NCBI GenBank assembly: GCA_017634275.1
Contig: JAGBNQ010000028.1
Coordinates: forward strand, 1-55,438
Reading direction: 5' to 3'
DNA: 55,438 bases
Source: Ruminococcus sp.
Lineage (GTDB): Bacteria; Bacillota; Clostridia; Oscillospirales; Ruminococcaceae
The notes below the pieces were generated by a model. It saw only the letters and a program-made list of their open reading frames with translations. It ran no database searches and was not told where the DNA came from. Positions within the stretch are counted from its first letter, which is position 1, and each line of letters opens with the position of its first letter. The position numbers and the translations under genes are program-made. Positions 46,452-54,790 of this stretch are shown here, one piece after another.

Positions 46452-48332
46452 TTATGCCGCCTTAGCCGCAGCACCCTCGGTGAATGTAAACTGTATCTCG
46501 ATAGTTTCGACCTTATCGGTCTTTTTGAGCGGCATAGGTGTGGGTGTGGATTTATCGGTCGCTCCCCTTGCGTCCTCGGGCAGCTCGTTTACCCAAGCGT
46601 TATAGAGGTTAACTCTTGTGCAGACACCGTCATCGGAAGATGTGTAGGTATCGCTTGCAAGCGCATACTCCTCGCCGTTTATAAGTATCTTGTTGATAGT
46701 GATGATGTTGCCCGGGAAAAGCTCCTCGGCATTTGAAATACCCAGTGCTGAGAATGCAACGCCCTTTGCAGCACCGCAGCCTGTGAAATCAAGCGAAACG
46801 GTATAATCGCCCGTTCCCGTTATCTCGACATTTTTGGCAACCACGCCTGCTGTAGCCGAGGTCGGGTCATAATCATCGCCCACGCTGTAGGTCTTTGAGT
46901 AATCCTCGCTCTGGAACATGATCCACGCTATCGCCTTATTCTCATCGGGCATAAGCACGCCCTCATCAGCAAGCTGGTTATTTGCAGCGGCAAGCGCATC
47001 GTCAATGATCTTCTGAGCGTTCTGCTTTACTTCATCCTCGCTCTTATCCTTTTCCTTTGCGTATGACTTATCAAGGAAGAGCTGTTTCATAGTCGCATCG
47101 GGCATATCACAGTCATGTCTCTGATAGAGGTTGTTGCAGTCCCAGAGCATGGGGCAGAAATTGTAAAGGTCGCAGTTTGCAAGGAAATTCGTATAGAATT
47201 TATCCGTATCGTTCTTAGGAGTCGAGCCGTTTGTCAAAACTGCATACTCGCCTATTACAACGCCGTAACCCGCATCTGTAAACTTGCTAAGATCCTTCAG
47301 GAGCTTGTTCTGCTCCTCATAATCTCTCACGCTGCCCCAGCTGTTAACGCCGTCAGTTCCGCAGTAATCCCACGGGGTATAGTAGTGAACGGAGAGCAAA
47401 AGCTTATCCTTAGCGGAATCTGTGGGCATTTTGAACTTATCATCGCAGGTCATAGCTATATCGGTATTATAGCCTGCTATCAGGAGAAAACGCTGCTCGT
47501 TGTTGCCGCCTGTCGAACGGATAAGGTCAACAAAGGTCTGGTTTATCTCGTTGGTCTTTTCATAGCACTCGTTTCTTTTGAGCTTGCCCTTTTTGCCGTT
47601 TATCTCGTCATTAAGTCTGTCACCGAGTTCCTCGTTTGCCGACTCGAAGATGAGCTTATCCGAATAGCCCTTAAAGCGCTCGGCTATCTGTGTCCACATT
47701 GACTTATACATTTCCATAGCCGCATCGCGCATTGCCTGATCCTCAGCGCCGAAACGCCCCCACCAGCCGCCGTCCCAGTGGTCGTTGATGATAACGTACA
47801 TATCGGCATCTATCGCGTAGTTGACTATTTCCTCAACTCTGTCAAGGTAGGATTTATCTATCTCATAGTTTCCGTCCTCATAATAGCTCATAGCGTTAGT
47901 CCACGCTACGGGGATACGCAGCGAATCAAAGCCGCAGTCCTTCATGCCCTTTATCATTTCGGGGGTGGTTATCGGCTGACCCCATGCATTCTCGCTCTCA
48001 TCGGGGTAGATATCGTCCTTGCCGTAAACGTGGGTGTATGCCTCCATTGTATTGCCGAGGTTGATGCCGTTGCCCATGAGTTTAACAAGCTCAAGGCTTG
48101 TAAGGTCGGCATTGACCGAGCCGTCATCGTGTGTTTCGGCAGTCGAGCTGCTCTCATCGGGTGATGAGCCGCTGTCATTGCTGATTTGTGACGAGCCGCT
48201 GTCGCTGCCCGAAGATGAGGACGACGAGCCTGATGATGAGCTTTCGTCACCGCAGGCGGTAAGCAGCATACTTACACTCAAAAGCGCTGAAAGTGCGGCT
48301 GTGAAAGCCTTTTTACTCCTTTTTGAAAACAT
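46452..48332 (-). CDS. GH5 endoglucanase/endoglycanase lipoprotein
   Basis: A 626-residue surface lipoprotein from the ATG at 48332 (GGAGG 8 nt upstream; an ATG at 48347 precedes the site). Signal peptide with lipobox LTAC, Cys27. Residues about 31-70 are a Ser-rich linker. The GH5 barrel (about 78-430) has the acid/base Glu234 in SANEELGD, the nucleophile Glu362 in VVIGEYAV, and NDHWDGGWW and VHYYTPWDY as substrate-site motifs; the layout resembles subfamily 4 (cellulase, xyloglucanase, lichenase), with NEE where others have NEP. A C-terminal beta-rich domain (about 455-620) is probably a carbohydrate-binding module I cannot name. Last gene of the AraC-GH43-GH5 unit. It would act on the cell surface, unlike the cellulosome protein next door. 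Confidence 0.9.
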   Translation of the reverse strand: MFSKRSKKAFTAALSALLSVSMLLTACGDESSSSGSSSSSSGSDSGSSQISNDSGSSPDESSSTAETHDDGSVNADLTSLELVKLMGNGINLGNTMEAYTHVYGKDDIYPDESENAWGQPITTPEMIKGMKDCGFDSLRIPVAWTNAMSYYEDGNYEIDKSYLDRVEEIVNYAIDADMYVIINDHWDGGWWGRFGAEDQAMRDAAMEMYKSMWTQIAERFKGYSDKLIFESANEELGDRLNDEINGKKGKLKRNECYEKTNEINQTFVDLIRSTGGNNEQRFLLIAGYNTDIAMTCDDKFKMPTDSAKDKLLLSVHYYTPWDYCGTDGVNSWGSVRDYEEQNKLLKDLSKFTDAGYGVVIGEYAVLTNGSTPKNDTDKFYTNFLANCDLYNFCPMLWDCNNLYQRHDCDMPDATMKQLFLDKSYAKEKDKSEDEVKQNAQKIIDDALAAANNQLADEGVLMPDENKAIAWIMFQSEDYSKTYSVGDDYDPTSATAGVVAKNVEITGTGDYTVSLDFTGCGAAKGVAFSALGISNAEELFPGNIITINKILINGEEYALASDTYTSSDDGVCTRVNLYNAWVNELPEDARGATDKSTPTPMPLKKTDKVETIEIQFTFTEGAAAKAA

Positions 48333-48361
48333 AATATATTCCTCCAATCAAGCCATATGGC

Positions 48362-49693
48362 TTATTTCATAAATGTAAACTCCAAAAGTTCAAAAAGCGG
48401 TTTGATATCAAAATACGGTTCAGTCCAGCCCTCTACACCGTGAGTGGGTCTGAAATATATAGCGTGTCTGCCCGTTATCGCCTTGACCTTGCCCTTATAG
48501 ACACCGTCTGAAAGGCCGACATTTACCGAGCCTATGACCTCGCCGTTTTCGTAATCATCAATGATAACGTCTACTCTTGAATAAACGCCCTGCCCCCTAA
48601 CCTTAAGGGCGAGGGTATATTCTGAGCTTGAAAAATCATCACCGAAATCAAAATATTTATAGCCGATAATCGCATCCTTTTTGATGCCGACAATTGGGCG
48701 CGTGAAAATATCAAGCTCGGTAACAAAGCAGCCGCCCTTTAACACGCAGGCTATCTCCGCAGGGGTGGGCTTATAGGGGTCAAGTGCCTTTTCAAAGCCC
48801 AGTGAAGTCATCTCAACCGGCGGTATAGTGCCGTCGGGAAGGATCTCAACGGGCTCGACACACGCGCGGCGCGACATTATTGTGTTATTTGTCATTCTAT
48901 GGTAGAAGATATACCACTGACCGTTTACCTGCATAAGCGAGCCGTGATCGTTTCCGCCGGGGTAATCGACAGAGTTATCGACAATATAGCCCTTATATTC
49001 AAAGGGGCCTTTGGGACTGTCACTTATCGCATAGGCAAGGCGGCTGCCCTTTCTCGGGGAATAGATAAGGTAATATTTCCCGTTTATCTTTCTCGGGGAG
49101 CTTGCCTCGAAAAAGCGCTGCTCCTCGGGGGCGTTTTCTGTATCGTCGATAACGGGGCGCATATGTGAGCCCTTTATTATCTCATACATATTATCGGGGG
49201 CAATCTCATTCATATTACTTTCTGTAAAGCCGTAGTAGATATACACCTTACCGTCATCATCAACAAGCACGCCTGCATCATTATAAACACCGTCATCGCC
49301 TGCATCGGCCTCATCATACTTATAGCGTGAAAGCAGCTTAAACGGCCCCTCGGGCTTATCGGCAACACCTACGCAGCCCTTTGAGCCGACTATATAAGCA
49401 TAGAGGTAATACTTCCCGTCCTTTTCGACAACATCGGGGGCATAAAGCTCGCTTTGCGTCCACTCCTTTGTATCGGAGGGGCGGTCGGGCTTATCGGCTG
49501 TTGAAAAGCTGACACCCGAGCATTTGAAATTATTAAGGTCATCAAGGTCTGCGTACCACACCTTTAGCTTATAATCGCAGAATTTATCGCAGGCGGCACG
49601 GTCATGCGAGCCGTAGAGGTATAATCTATTCCCAAAAACACGCGGTTCACCGTCGGGGATATATTCCCAGAGCGGCAGGATAGGGTTTGGCAT
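48362..49693 (-). CDS. GH43 glycosidase, cytoplasmic, with beta-sandwich domain
   Basis: A 443-residue enzyme without a signal peptide. The five-bladed propeller of GH43 is at about 1-300: the base Asp is in YIPDGEPRVF (about 11-20), the pKa-setting Asp in YAPDVVEKDGKYYLYA, and the acid Glu in FFEASSPRKINGKYYLIYS. The C-terminal domain (about 320-443) looks like a CBM6-type beta-sandwich (SSSEYTLALKVRGQG, and GRHAIYFRPTHG). GH43 enzymes release arabinose, xylose or galactose from oligosaccharides; the substrate cannot be fixed. Lacking a signal peptide it should act on imported oligosaccharides. 17 nt after the AraC gene, AAGGAG 10 nt before the ATG. Confidence 0.9.
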   Translation of the reverse strand: MPNPILPLWEYIPDGEPRVFGNRLYLYGSHDRAACDKFCDYKLKVWYADLDDLNNFKCSGVSFSTADKPDRPSDTKEWTQSELYAPDVVEKDGKYYLYAYIVGSKGCVGVADKPEGPFKLLSRYKYDEADAGDDGVYNDAGVLVDDDGKVYIYYGFTESNMNEIAPDNMYEIIKGSHMRPVIDDTENAPEEQRFFEASSPRKINGKYYLIYSPRKGSRLAYAISDSPKGPFEYKGYIVDNSVDYPGGNDHGSLMQVNGQWYIFYHRMTNNTIMSRRACVEPVEILPDGTIPPVEMTSLGFEKALDPYKPTPAEIACVLKGGCFVTELDIFTRPIVGIKKDAIIGYKYFDFGDDFSSSEYTLALKVRGQGVYSRVDVIIDDYENGEVIGSVNVGLSDGVYKGKVKAITGRHAIYFRPTHGVEGWTEPYFDIKPLFELLEFTFMK

Positions 49694-49710
49694 TTTGTAT
49701 CAACTCCTTA

Positions 49711-50508
49711 TCATTTATTATTTCGTGAAAGCAGTCTGTATTCGGTAGGTGTCCTGCCCGTTTTATTGCGAAACTGGCGCATAAAGGAGTATGAGCTGCG
49801 ATAACCGCAGCTTAGGGAAACCTCCTCAACGCTCATAGCCGTGCCCGATAACAGGCGCTTTGCCTTATCAAGGCGCGAGGTTATGATATCCGAGATAGGG
49901 CTGACACCGAACATCTTTTTATAGCTGTGCTGAAAGCCCGAGCGGCTCATTCCCACCTCAGCGGCAAGGCTGTCGATAGAAAGCTCCGCCTCGGGAACTG
50001 AGTAAATTTTTGTACGAATATTAGTAAGGCTTTCAGACTTTGCAGGGTGGATATTATATGCCGCCTCACTTACCGAGCCGGTTAGTCTTGCAAGCTTATA
50101 GAGCATACATTCAAGCAGCGCCGTTTCAAGCTCGGCGCTGAAACGCTCAGTGCTGTAATGCTCGTAGGAGAGCATTTTAAAAAGCCTTGCTATCTCGCTG
50201 ACAGGCTCGATATAAACGGGGGTATCGACAGCTATGCCCAAACGCGAGAACCATTCAAGGTCACGCTCGTCATAATCAAAATAGAACCAGTCATCGACAT
50301 AGCTCTCCCCTGCCGCGCTGTATCTGACGGGGGTATCGCGCCTTAGCAGAACGAATGAATTTGCCCTGACCGAATGCTCAACGCCCGAGATAACAAAATC
50401 CGCATCGCTTTTGACGAGCAGAAAAAGCCCCGAGCCTGCACCGGACGGCCTATCCATAACAAAAGAGGAATCGTGAGCATAATCGCAGCCGATAGAGCCA
50501 ATTTTCAT
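49711..50508 (-). CDS. AraC-family regulator of the adjoining glycosidase genes
   Basis: A 265-residue regulator from the ATG at 50508 (GGAGG 9 nt upstream; the earlier GTG at 50514 is too close to the site). N-terminal AraC-type cupin at about 8-90 (VKSDADFVISGVEHSVRANSFVLLRRD), C-terminal double helix-turn-helix at about 165-262 (IDSLAAEVGMSRSGFQHSYKKMF, in pattern, and MSVEEVSLSCGYRSSYSFMRQF, ending in the RTPTEYR motif). It is transcribed with GH43 and GH5 and most likely senses an oligosaccharide to switch them on. The upstream GH26 gene is separated from it by a palindromic repeat element. Confidence 0.9.
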   Translation of the reverse strand: MKIGSIGCDYAHDSSFVMDRPSGAGSGLFLLVKSDADFVISGVEHSVRANSFVLLRRDTPVRYSAAGESYVDDWFYFDYDERDLEWFSRLGIAVDTPVYIEPVSEIARLFKMLSYEHYSTERFSAELETALLECMLYKLARLTGSVSEAAYNIHPAKSESLTNIRTKIYSVPEAELSIDSLAAEVGMSRSGFQHSYKKMFGVSPISDIITSRLDKAKRLLSGTAMSVEEVSLSCGYRSSYSFMRQFRNKTGRTPTEYRLLSRNNK

Positions 50509-50557
50509 AAACACGTTCCTCCTTTTTTATTGATATTTTAAACATTGGATTTTAGAC

Positions 50558-50759
50558 AAACCGGAGTTTGTAACTCCCCCTTCCCTTTGAAGGGAAGGGG
50601 GCTGGGGGGTTAGGTAGAGCCCCTCCCGAGCGAAAGTCCAAGGCTTTGTTCATCGCTCCGAGGGGGCAAGCCGCCTGCGGCGGCTTATTGGGGGCTTTCC
50701 GGTCGCCCCCCAAACCCCTTCGGAATGCCCCCTCCCAACACTTCGCCAAACTCCGGTTT
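50558..50759. mobile_element. MITE-like palindromic element
   Basis: A 202-base G/C-rich element with perfect 12-bp terminal inverted repeats AAACCGGAGTTT (50558-50569) and AAACTCCGGTTT (50748-50759). Inside it are two perfect hairpins: 12-bp CCCCCTTCCCTT / AAGGGAAGGGGG (50576-50587 with 50590-50601) and 8-bp AAGCCGCC / GGCGGCTT (50668-50675 with 50679-50686). It contains no transposase. Its base composition differs sharply from the AT-rich spacers nearby. It lies between the GH26 stop and the AraC start. Such repeats are often present in many copies per genome. Confidence 0.65.
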
Positions 50760-50777
50760 TTATTTACAAAGCACTTA

Positions 50778-52220
50778 TTAAAGAACTGCCTCGTACTCTA
50801 TTCTTATATCGGGGAGCTTGTCGATAGTGGTATAGCTGTTATAAAGGCCGTCATCGGTCGATATATCGTTCATGCCGCTTGCAGGGGGGGCAAATATCCT
50901 TAAAGTAAGGTCTTGAGCGCCGTCAAGGGGCTTTTCAAAGAAAGCACTCATAAGGTCGATAGTTTTAGCCTTTGGCGATTTATAGAACCATTTGCCGTTT
51001 ATTTCAAGCATAAGGTTCAGGTCATTATCAAATGTCACCTCGCAAAAATGGGGGTTCTTCTCAAAGTGGAGGGGAACTTCAATTCCCTCAGCGTCCTCAG
51101 CGCCGCCCCAGCGAAGTGTTACGGGGAAGGAAACCTCCTCGCCCTTTGTCATAGAGGGCTTGAAGAAATCATCGTGGATAATTTCCTTATAGGTCTGCAT
51201 AACGGGCTGCTCAATACCGCAGTCGGGGTAGTTGGGGTCTTCTATTTCAAGGCCTAATCTTCCTCTGTCGCGGAACTGGTAGAAGGTAAATGCCGAGAAC
51301 CAATCCTCGGGGTCTGCCTTAAGCATATCGCAGAATTCCTTCACCATCTGCGCCTGCTCATAAGCCCCGGTGACGTCGCCGTCAGCGTTGAACTCACTCA
51401 TAACCATAGGCTTTCTTTCACCGCCGTTTATTTCCTTAAAGCGGTTATAGCTCATTTTTGTCAAAGTATAGGTATCCTCAACGGAACTTCTGCCATAGCT
51501 GCGCGGGTCGCTGTCCTTAAGCGCAACATCGTAAGGCCAGCCCCAATGGAGAGCCATATATTTATCAACGCTCCATATATCAGTCACCTTAACGGCCTCG
51601 GAGAATTCCTTTTCCATGATTATCTCGGTAGCGTTCTTATCCTCGATACCGCCGATACAGAGGATAGTTGAAACATTGGGGGCATACTCCTTAAGTATCT
51701 TATGAAATCTCACATAGAAATCAGCAACGCCCTGATAGGTAGTTCTCTTTGTAAAGCTGAACCAGTTGCCCGTAGCCTCATGGTTGATCCTCAGAAGAAG
51801 TCTGCCATAGGGGCGAAGGTCGTTTGCGATGGCGATAAGGTGATCGTCCGTCACATTCGGGTCGATAGTCAGAGTAAGAGTAACATCCTGCCCGTGGCGG
51901 CGGACATCTCTCATATAGTTAAACGGCTCAGCCTCGGTATCGCCATTAAGACCGCCCTTATATGTAAAGTAGTCATCATAAGGATAATCCCACTGGAAGG
52001 ATACCTCCATATCCTTCATAGCCTCGGATATCCTCTGCGGCCACTGTTCATCGAGCGGATAGTAGCAATACATAAGCGAGATACTTCTATGAGGTCTGCC
52101 GAGCTTATTGAGGATATAATCCTGATTTACATACTCGCCCCTCTCCGAGCCGTCGCCCAGATCAACAGCGCACTTTGCCTTACCCATTAATACCTTTACA
52201 GCCTTTAATTCATTTGCCAT
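50778..52220 (-). CDS. GH26-like glycosidase (beta-mannanase family), cytoplasmic
   Basis: A 480-residue enzyme from the ATG at 52220 (AAAGGGG 7 nt upstream; the longer frame to 52304 has no site). The barrel (about 10-350) carries the GH26 acid/base in RINHEATGNWF (H147-E148) and the nucleophile Glu276 in VMSEFNADG; the W-x-x-x-Y...W pattern (WSVDKYMALHWGWPY) fits the family's substrate cleft. The C-terminal about 120 residues form a beta-rich domain, possibly carbohydrate binding. No signal peptide, so it would cleave imported manno- or mixed-linked oligosaccharides. The GH26 match rests on a few motifs and the length; a related clan A family is possible. A strong promoter lies 100-130 nt upstream. 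Confidence 0.75.
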   Translation of the reverse strand: MANELKAVKVLMGKAKCAVDLGDGSERGEYVNQDYILNKLGRPHRSISLMYCYYPLDEQWPQRISEAMKDMEVSFQWDYPYDDYFTYKGGLNGDTEAEPFNYMRDVRRHGQDVTLTLTIDPNVTDDHLIAIANDLRPYGRLLLRINHEATGNWFSFTKRTTYQGVADFYVRFHKILKEYAPNVSTILCIGGIEDKNATEIIMEKEFSEAVKVTDIWSVDKYMALHWGWPYDVALKDSDPRSYGRSSVEDTYTLTKMSYNRFKEINGGERKPMVMSEFNADGDVTGAYEQAQMVKEFCDMLKADPEDWFSAFTFYQFRDRGRLGLEIEDPNYPDCGIEQPVMQTYKEIIHDDFFKPSMTKGEEVSFPVTLRWGGAEDAEGIEVPLHFEKNPHFCEVTFDNDLNLMLEINGKWFYKSPKAKTIDLMSAFFEKPLDGAQDLTLRIFAPPASGMNDISTDDGLYNSYTTIDKLPDIRIEYEAVL

Positions 52221-52321
52221 ATTATTACCCCTTTCAAGAAAAATATTATTATACGATGATTTATTTTTAATATGCAGGCGCTTTTCGCCCTGCACAAAAA
52301 GCAACTTAGCCCTTAATTAGT

Positions 52322-52350
52322 AATATAGCACATAAACTAACCATTGTCAA
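52322..52350 (-). promoter_or_regulatory. Promoter of the GH26-like gene
   Basis: Minus strand TTGACA (52350-52345), 17-nt spacer ending in TGTGC (extended -10), TATATT (52327-52322). Start near 52315, leader of about 95 nt with an imperfect palindrome GCAGG...CCTGC at 52274-52293. Confidence 0.75.
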
Positions 52351-52561
52351 GCATTTTTTAAAAGCAGGCAAATGCCGCGAAAACCTTTTCTTGGCACAAA
52401 AGTTAACCCGAGGGATAAATTCATATGAGAATATGAAACCGGTTTTGTTTTATTTACCGTTTCTTTGTTGGAAATAGACAAATTAACGGCAAAAAATTTG
52501 GCAGGTCGGAAAATCTCAGTAAATGCAAAAAAGCTGTCCGTTTTATAGGACAGCTTTACTA
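52351..52561. other. Spacer upstream of the GH26 promoter
   Basis: About 175 bases between the GH26 promoter and the dacA terminator show no convincing gene. A minus-strand open frame exists (52347-52565) but it begins inside the terminator and lacks a ribosome site. Confidence 0.55.
52527..52557 (-). terminator. Terminator of the dacA gene
   Basis: On the minus strand AAAGCTGTCC / GGACAGCTTT (52557-52548 with 52539-52530), 8-nt loop, then TTT, following the dacA stop by 4 nt. Confidence 0.85.
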
Positions 52562-53941
52562 TCATTCTTCTTTTTGCTTTTTTACATATTTATGCTGGAG
52601 CTTATAGATAAACCACGATGTATAGCCGACAAAGAGAAATGCTATACCGCCAACGCAGAGCTTGAACTCCTTTGATGAAAAGAAGGATTTTGCGACCCTT
52701 GCCTTTTCTTCCTTTTCCGAGCGTGTCATATTGCTTGTGGCCACAAGGTCTACCTCGGCGAGCTTTTCGCCTTTATAGGTAAGGGCAAGCTTACCGAGCT
52801 TATCGCCCTCATGAACGGGGGCAACGACATTTTCCTTCAGGGTTATCTCCTGCTTGATATCGCTAAGCTCTATATTATCAGGCCAATCGCGCTTAAAGCC
52901 CTCGGCAGGCTTTAGATTGACGCTGTCGCCCTCCTCCGCGAACTCCACCTTGACATCGGTTATCTCGGAGCTTACGTTGATAAAGTCGGTAGGAACGAGG
53001 TGGTAAAAGCCCCACTGATAAAGCGCCTTATGGTCGATAAGGTTATAAAGCACGGGGTCTTCGTCCTCCTTAGCGCCCTCCTTATCAAGCGGCGCGCCCA
53101 TTGTAACTATCATATAATTCTTGCCGTCAAGAGAGCCAATAGAAACAAGGCATCTGCCTGCCTCATCAAGAGTACCCGTTTTAACACCCTTAACGGGGCT
53201 ATAGTAGTAATCGGACGTTTCATCAAGCATTTCGTTTGTGTTGATGATAAGCGTTCCGTCGGGGTGATCCTCTGTCGGGGGGAGGTTATAGGTGGGCTTA
53301 CTAACTATCTCGCTGAAAACGGGGAAATTATCGAGCGCATACTGAGTCAGCAGAGCCATATCCTTGCAGGTAGAATAGTTTTTATTTGCAAAAAGGCCGT
53401 GAGCATTTGAGAAATGGGAATTTTCCATTCCTATCTTCTCCGCCTCCTCATTCATGAGGTCACAAAAATGAGGGATAGAATCGCTGACATTGAGAGCTAT
53501 TATATTTGCCGCCTCGCAAGATGAGGGCAGCATGAGTGCTACAAGCAGGTCATAATAGCTTACGTCCTCAAAGGGGCGGATATCGGCGGTAGATGCGCCC
53601 GTGCCGTAAAGCTCATCAAAGGCGGTATTATCGCCGTGGACCATTGTAGTCTTTAAAGCCTCGGGGTCATCCTTATACTTTTCAAGCAGAACTACCGCTG
53701 TCATTATTTTAGTAAGCGACGCAGGAACGCGCGCCTCCTCGGAGTTGATATCAACAAGCACATCGCCCGTATCGGTATTTACCATATACACCGCCTCAGA
53801 GTGGATATCAATAGGTGTTGTGCCGCCCTCGCCGTCAGAGGTATAGGGGGTAAAGTTTATAGCCCCTGCGCTTATCGGCAAAGCAGATGTTACCATTACC
53901 ATTGCTGACAAAAACGCGCAGAGGAGTTTTTTAGCTTTCAT
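52562..53941 (-). CDS. dacA: D-alanyl-D-alanine carboxypeptidase (S11, PBP5/DacF-like)
   Basis: A 459-residue exported penicillin-binding protein that trims the terminal D-Ala of peptidoglycan peptides. Signal peptide at about 1-27. The catalytic SxxK is S75-LT-K78 in ASLTKIM; the second motif, normally S-x-N, reads SSCEAAN, with Glu/Cys where Asn is usual, as in many clostridial members; KTG lies in GVKTGTLDEAG. A C-terminal beta-domain follows, then a membrane helix (about 427-448) with a basic end (KLQHKYVKKQK), so it is held by a helix rather than the amphipathic anchor of E. coli PBP5. It follows the nuclease-like gene by 5 nt. Confidence 0.9.
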   Translation of the reverse strand: MKAKKLLCAFLSAMVMVTSALPISAGAINFTPYTSDGEGGTTPIDIHSEAVYMVNTDTGDVLVDINSEEARVPASLTKIMTAVVLLEKYKDDPEALKTTMVHGDNTAFDELYGTGASTADIRPFEDVSYYDLLVALMLPSSCEAANIIALNVSDSIPHFCDLMNEEAEKIGMENSHFSNAHGLFANKNYSTCKDMALLTQYALDNFPVFSEIVSKPTYNLPPTEDHPDGTLIINTNEMLDETSDYYYSPVKGVKTGTLDEAGRCLVSIGSLDGKNYMIVTMGAPLDKEGAKEDEDPVLYNLIDHKALYQWGFYHLVPTDFINVSSEITDVKVEFAEEGDSVNLKPAEGFKRDWPDNIELSDIKQEITLKENVVAPVHEGDKLGKLALTYKGEKLAEVDLVATSNMTRSEKEEKARVAKSFFSSKEFKLCVGGIAFLFVGYTSWFIYKLQHKYVKKQKEE

Positions 53942-53946
53942 TTATA

Positions 53947-54699
53947 TTATCCTTTCGGGTCATTGATTTCATAGATTATCTCGCGCCCGTTTTTGCCGAC
54001 GCGCGAAACACATTCTGTATATGTAAGTATATTAAGGGCGATACCTGCAAGCGTTCTTGAAATGCCTGCCGCCTTTGCAAGATCCTTTGATGTGAACCTA
54101 CCCGAAAGCTCGGGGGGAATGAGCATCATATAATCACGCGGACATTCAAAGCGGCACTCGCAAAGTATATCGATCGGCACTCGGTCAAATTTAGTTGAAT
54201 GCTTTTTCTTATCCTTGCCATATCCGTCAAGAAGTCTTATATCCTCAGCCTCGAGCATTACCGCGATGAATGTAAAGCGCGGATTATCAAGGGCGAATTT
54301 GATACTTACAAGCTCCTTGCAGGCATCATAGATGCTCCCCTTACGCGGTGATACACGCCGCGCGGAAAGCTCACCCGTTTCGGGATCAAGCCACCTTACA
54401 TATTTTTTGGCGATTATGGGGTAGACAACTGTAACGTGGGTATATTCAAGAAAGCAGTCAAGCTTTTTTACAAGGCGTGAAAACTGACGCGTCTGAATTT
54501 CGATTATACCGTCCTCGCCTGCGATATCGGCAACAAAATCACCGATCCTTATCTCAGTATTATCGCTTTGCGGCTCAAAGTATGCCTTAAGGGCGGCATG
54601 AACGCTTTTTTCGCCGAGCGTACCTATTCCCTTTTCGCCCTTAAGCCTGTTACAGCTTTTTTCAACCGCTGCAAGAAAACGCTCTCTGTCCAAGATCAT
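53947..54699 (-). CDS. Nuclease-like protein with C-terminal winged helix
   Basis: A 250-residue soluble protein I cannot assign to a named family. Residues about 25-85 contain a pattern like a PD-(D/E)XK nuclease core: LGEKSVHAALKAYF, then DFVADIAGEDGIIEIQT, with an Asp, and Glu-x-Gln where Glu-x-Lys is usual. A basic central part follows. The C-terminal 60 residues resemble a winged-helix DNA-binding domain (FTSKDLAKAAGISRTLAGIALNIL in pattern). A role in DNA repair, restriction-like defence or regulation is only inferred. The ATG at 54699 is 3 nt from GGGAG; a TTG two codons later would be better spaced. Perfect-consensus promoter upstream; transcribed with dacA. Confidence 0.6.
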   Translation of the reverse strand: MILDRERFLAAVEKSCNRLKGEKGIGTLGEKSVHAALKAYFEPQSDNTEIRIGDFVADIAGEDGIIEIQTRQFSRLVKKLDCFLEYTHVTVVYPIIAKKYVRWLDPETGELSARRVSPRKGSIYDACKELVSIKFALDNPRFTFIAVMLEAEDIRLLDGYGKDKKKHSTKFDRVPIDILCECRFECPRDYMMLIPPELSGRFTSKDLAKAAGISRTLAGIALNILTYTECVSRVGKNGREIIYEINDPKG

Positions 54700-54723
54700 C
54701 TGCTCCCATAATCATATATACTA

Positions 54724-54752
54724 ATTATAGCAACATTTATTCAACTTGTCAA
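54724..54752 (-). promoter_or_regulatory. Full-consensus promoter for the nuclease-like gene and dacA
   Basis: Minus strand TTGACA (54752-54747), 17-nt spacer, TATAAT (54729-54724). Start near 54717. Confidence 0.85.
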
Positions 54753-54756
54753 ATAT

Positions 54757-54785
54757 AAAAAGCAGAGGAGAAAGCTCTGCTTTTT
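54757..54785 (-). terminator. Terminator of metF
   Basis: Perfect 11-bp stem AAAAAGCAGAG / CTCTGCTTTTT (54757-54767 with 54775-54785), 7-nt loop, T run on the minus strand running into the next promoter's -35 box. Confidence 0.88.
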
Positions 54786-54790
54786 ATATA

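Noticed and set aside
47115-47702. Plus-strand open frame of 195 codons inside the GH5 gene
   Set aside because: It is antisense to the catalytic barrel, with hydrophobic codon bias arising from the reverse strand; no start signal.
50552-50749. Open frame of 65 codons inside the palindromic element
   Set aside because: It is the translation of inverted-repeat DNA; no ribosome site and no protein-like pattern.
52347-52565. Minus-strand open frame of 72 codons upstream of the GH26 promoter
   Set aside because: It would start inside the dacA terminator, has no ribosome site and no recognisable product.
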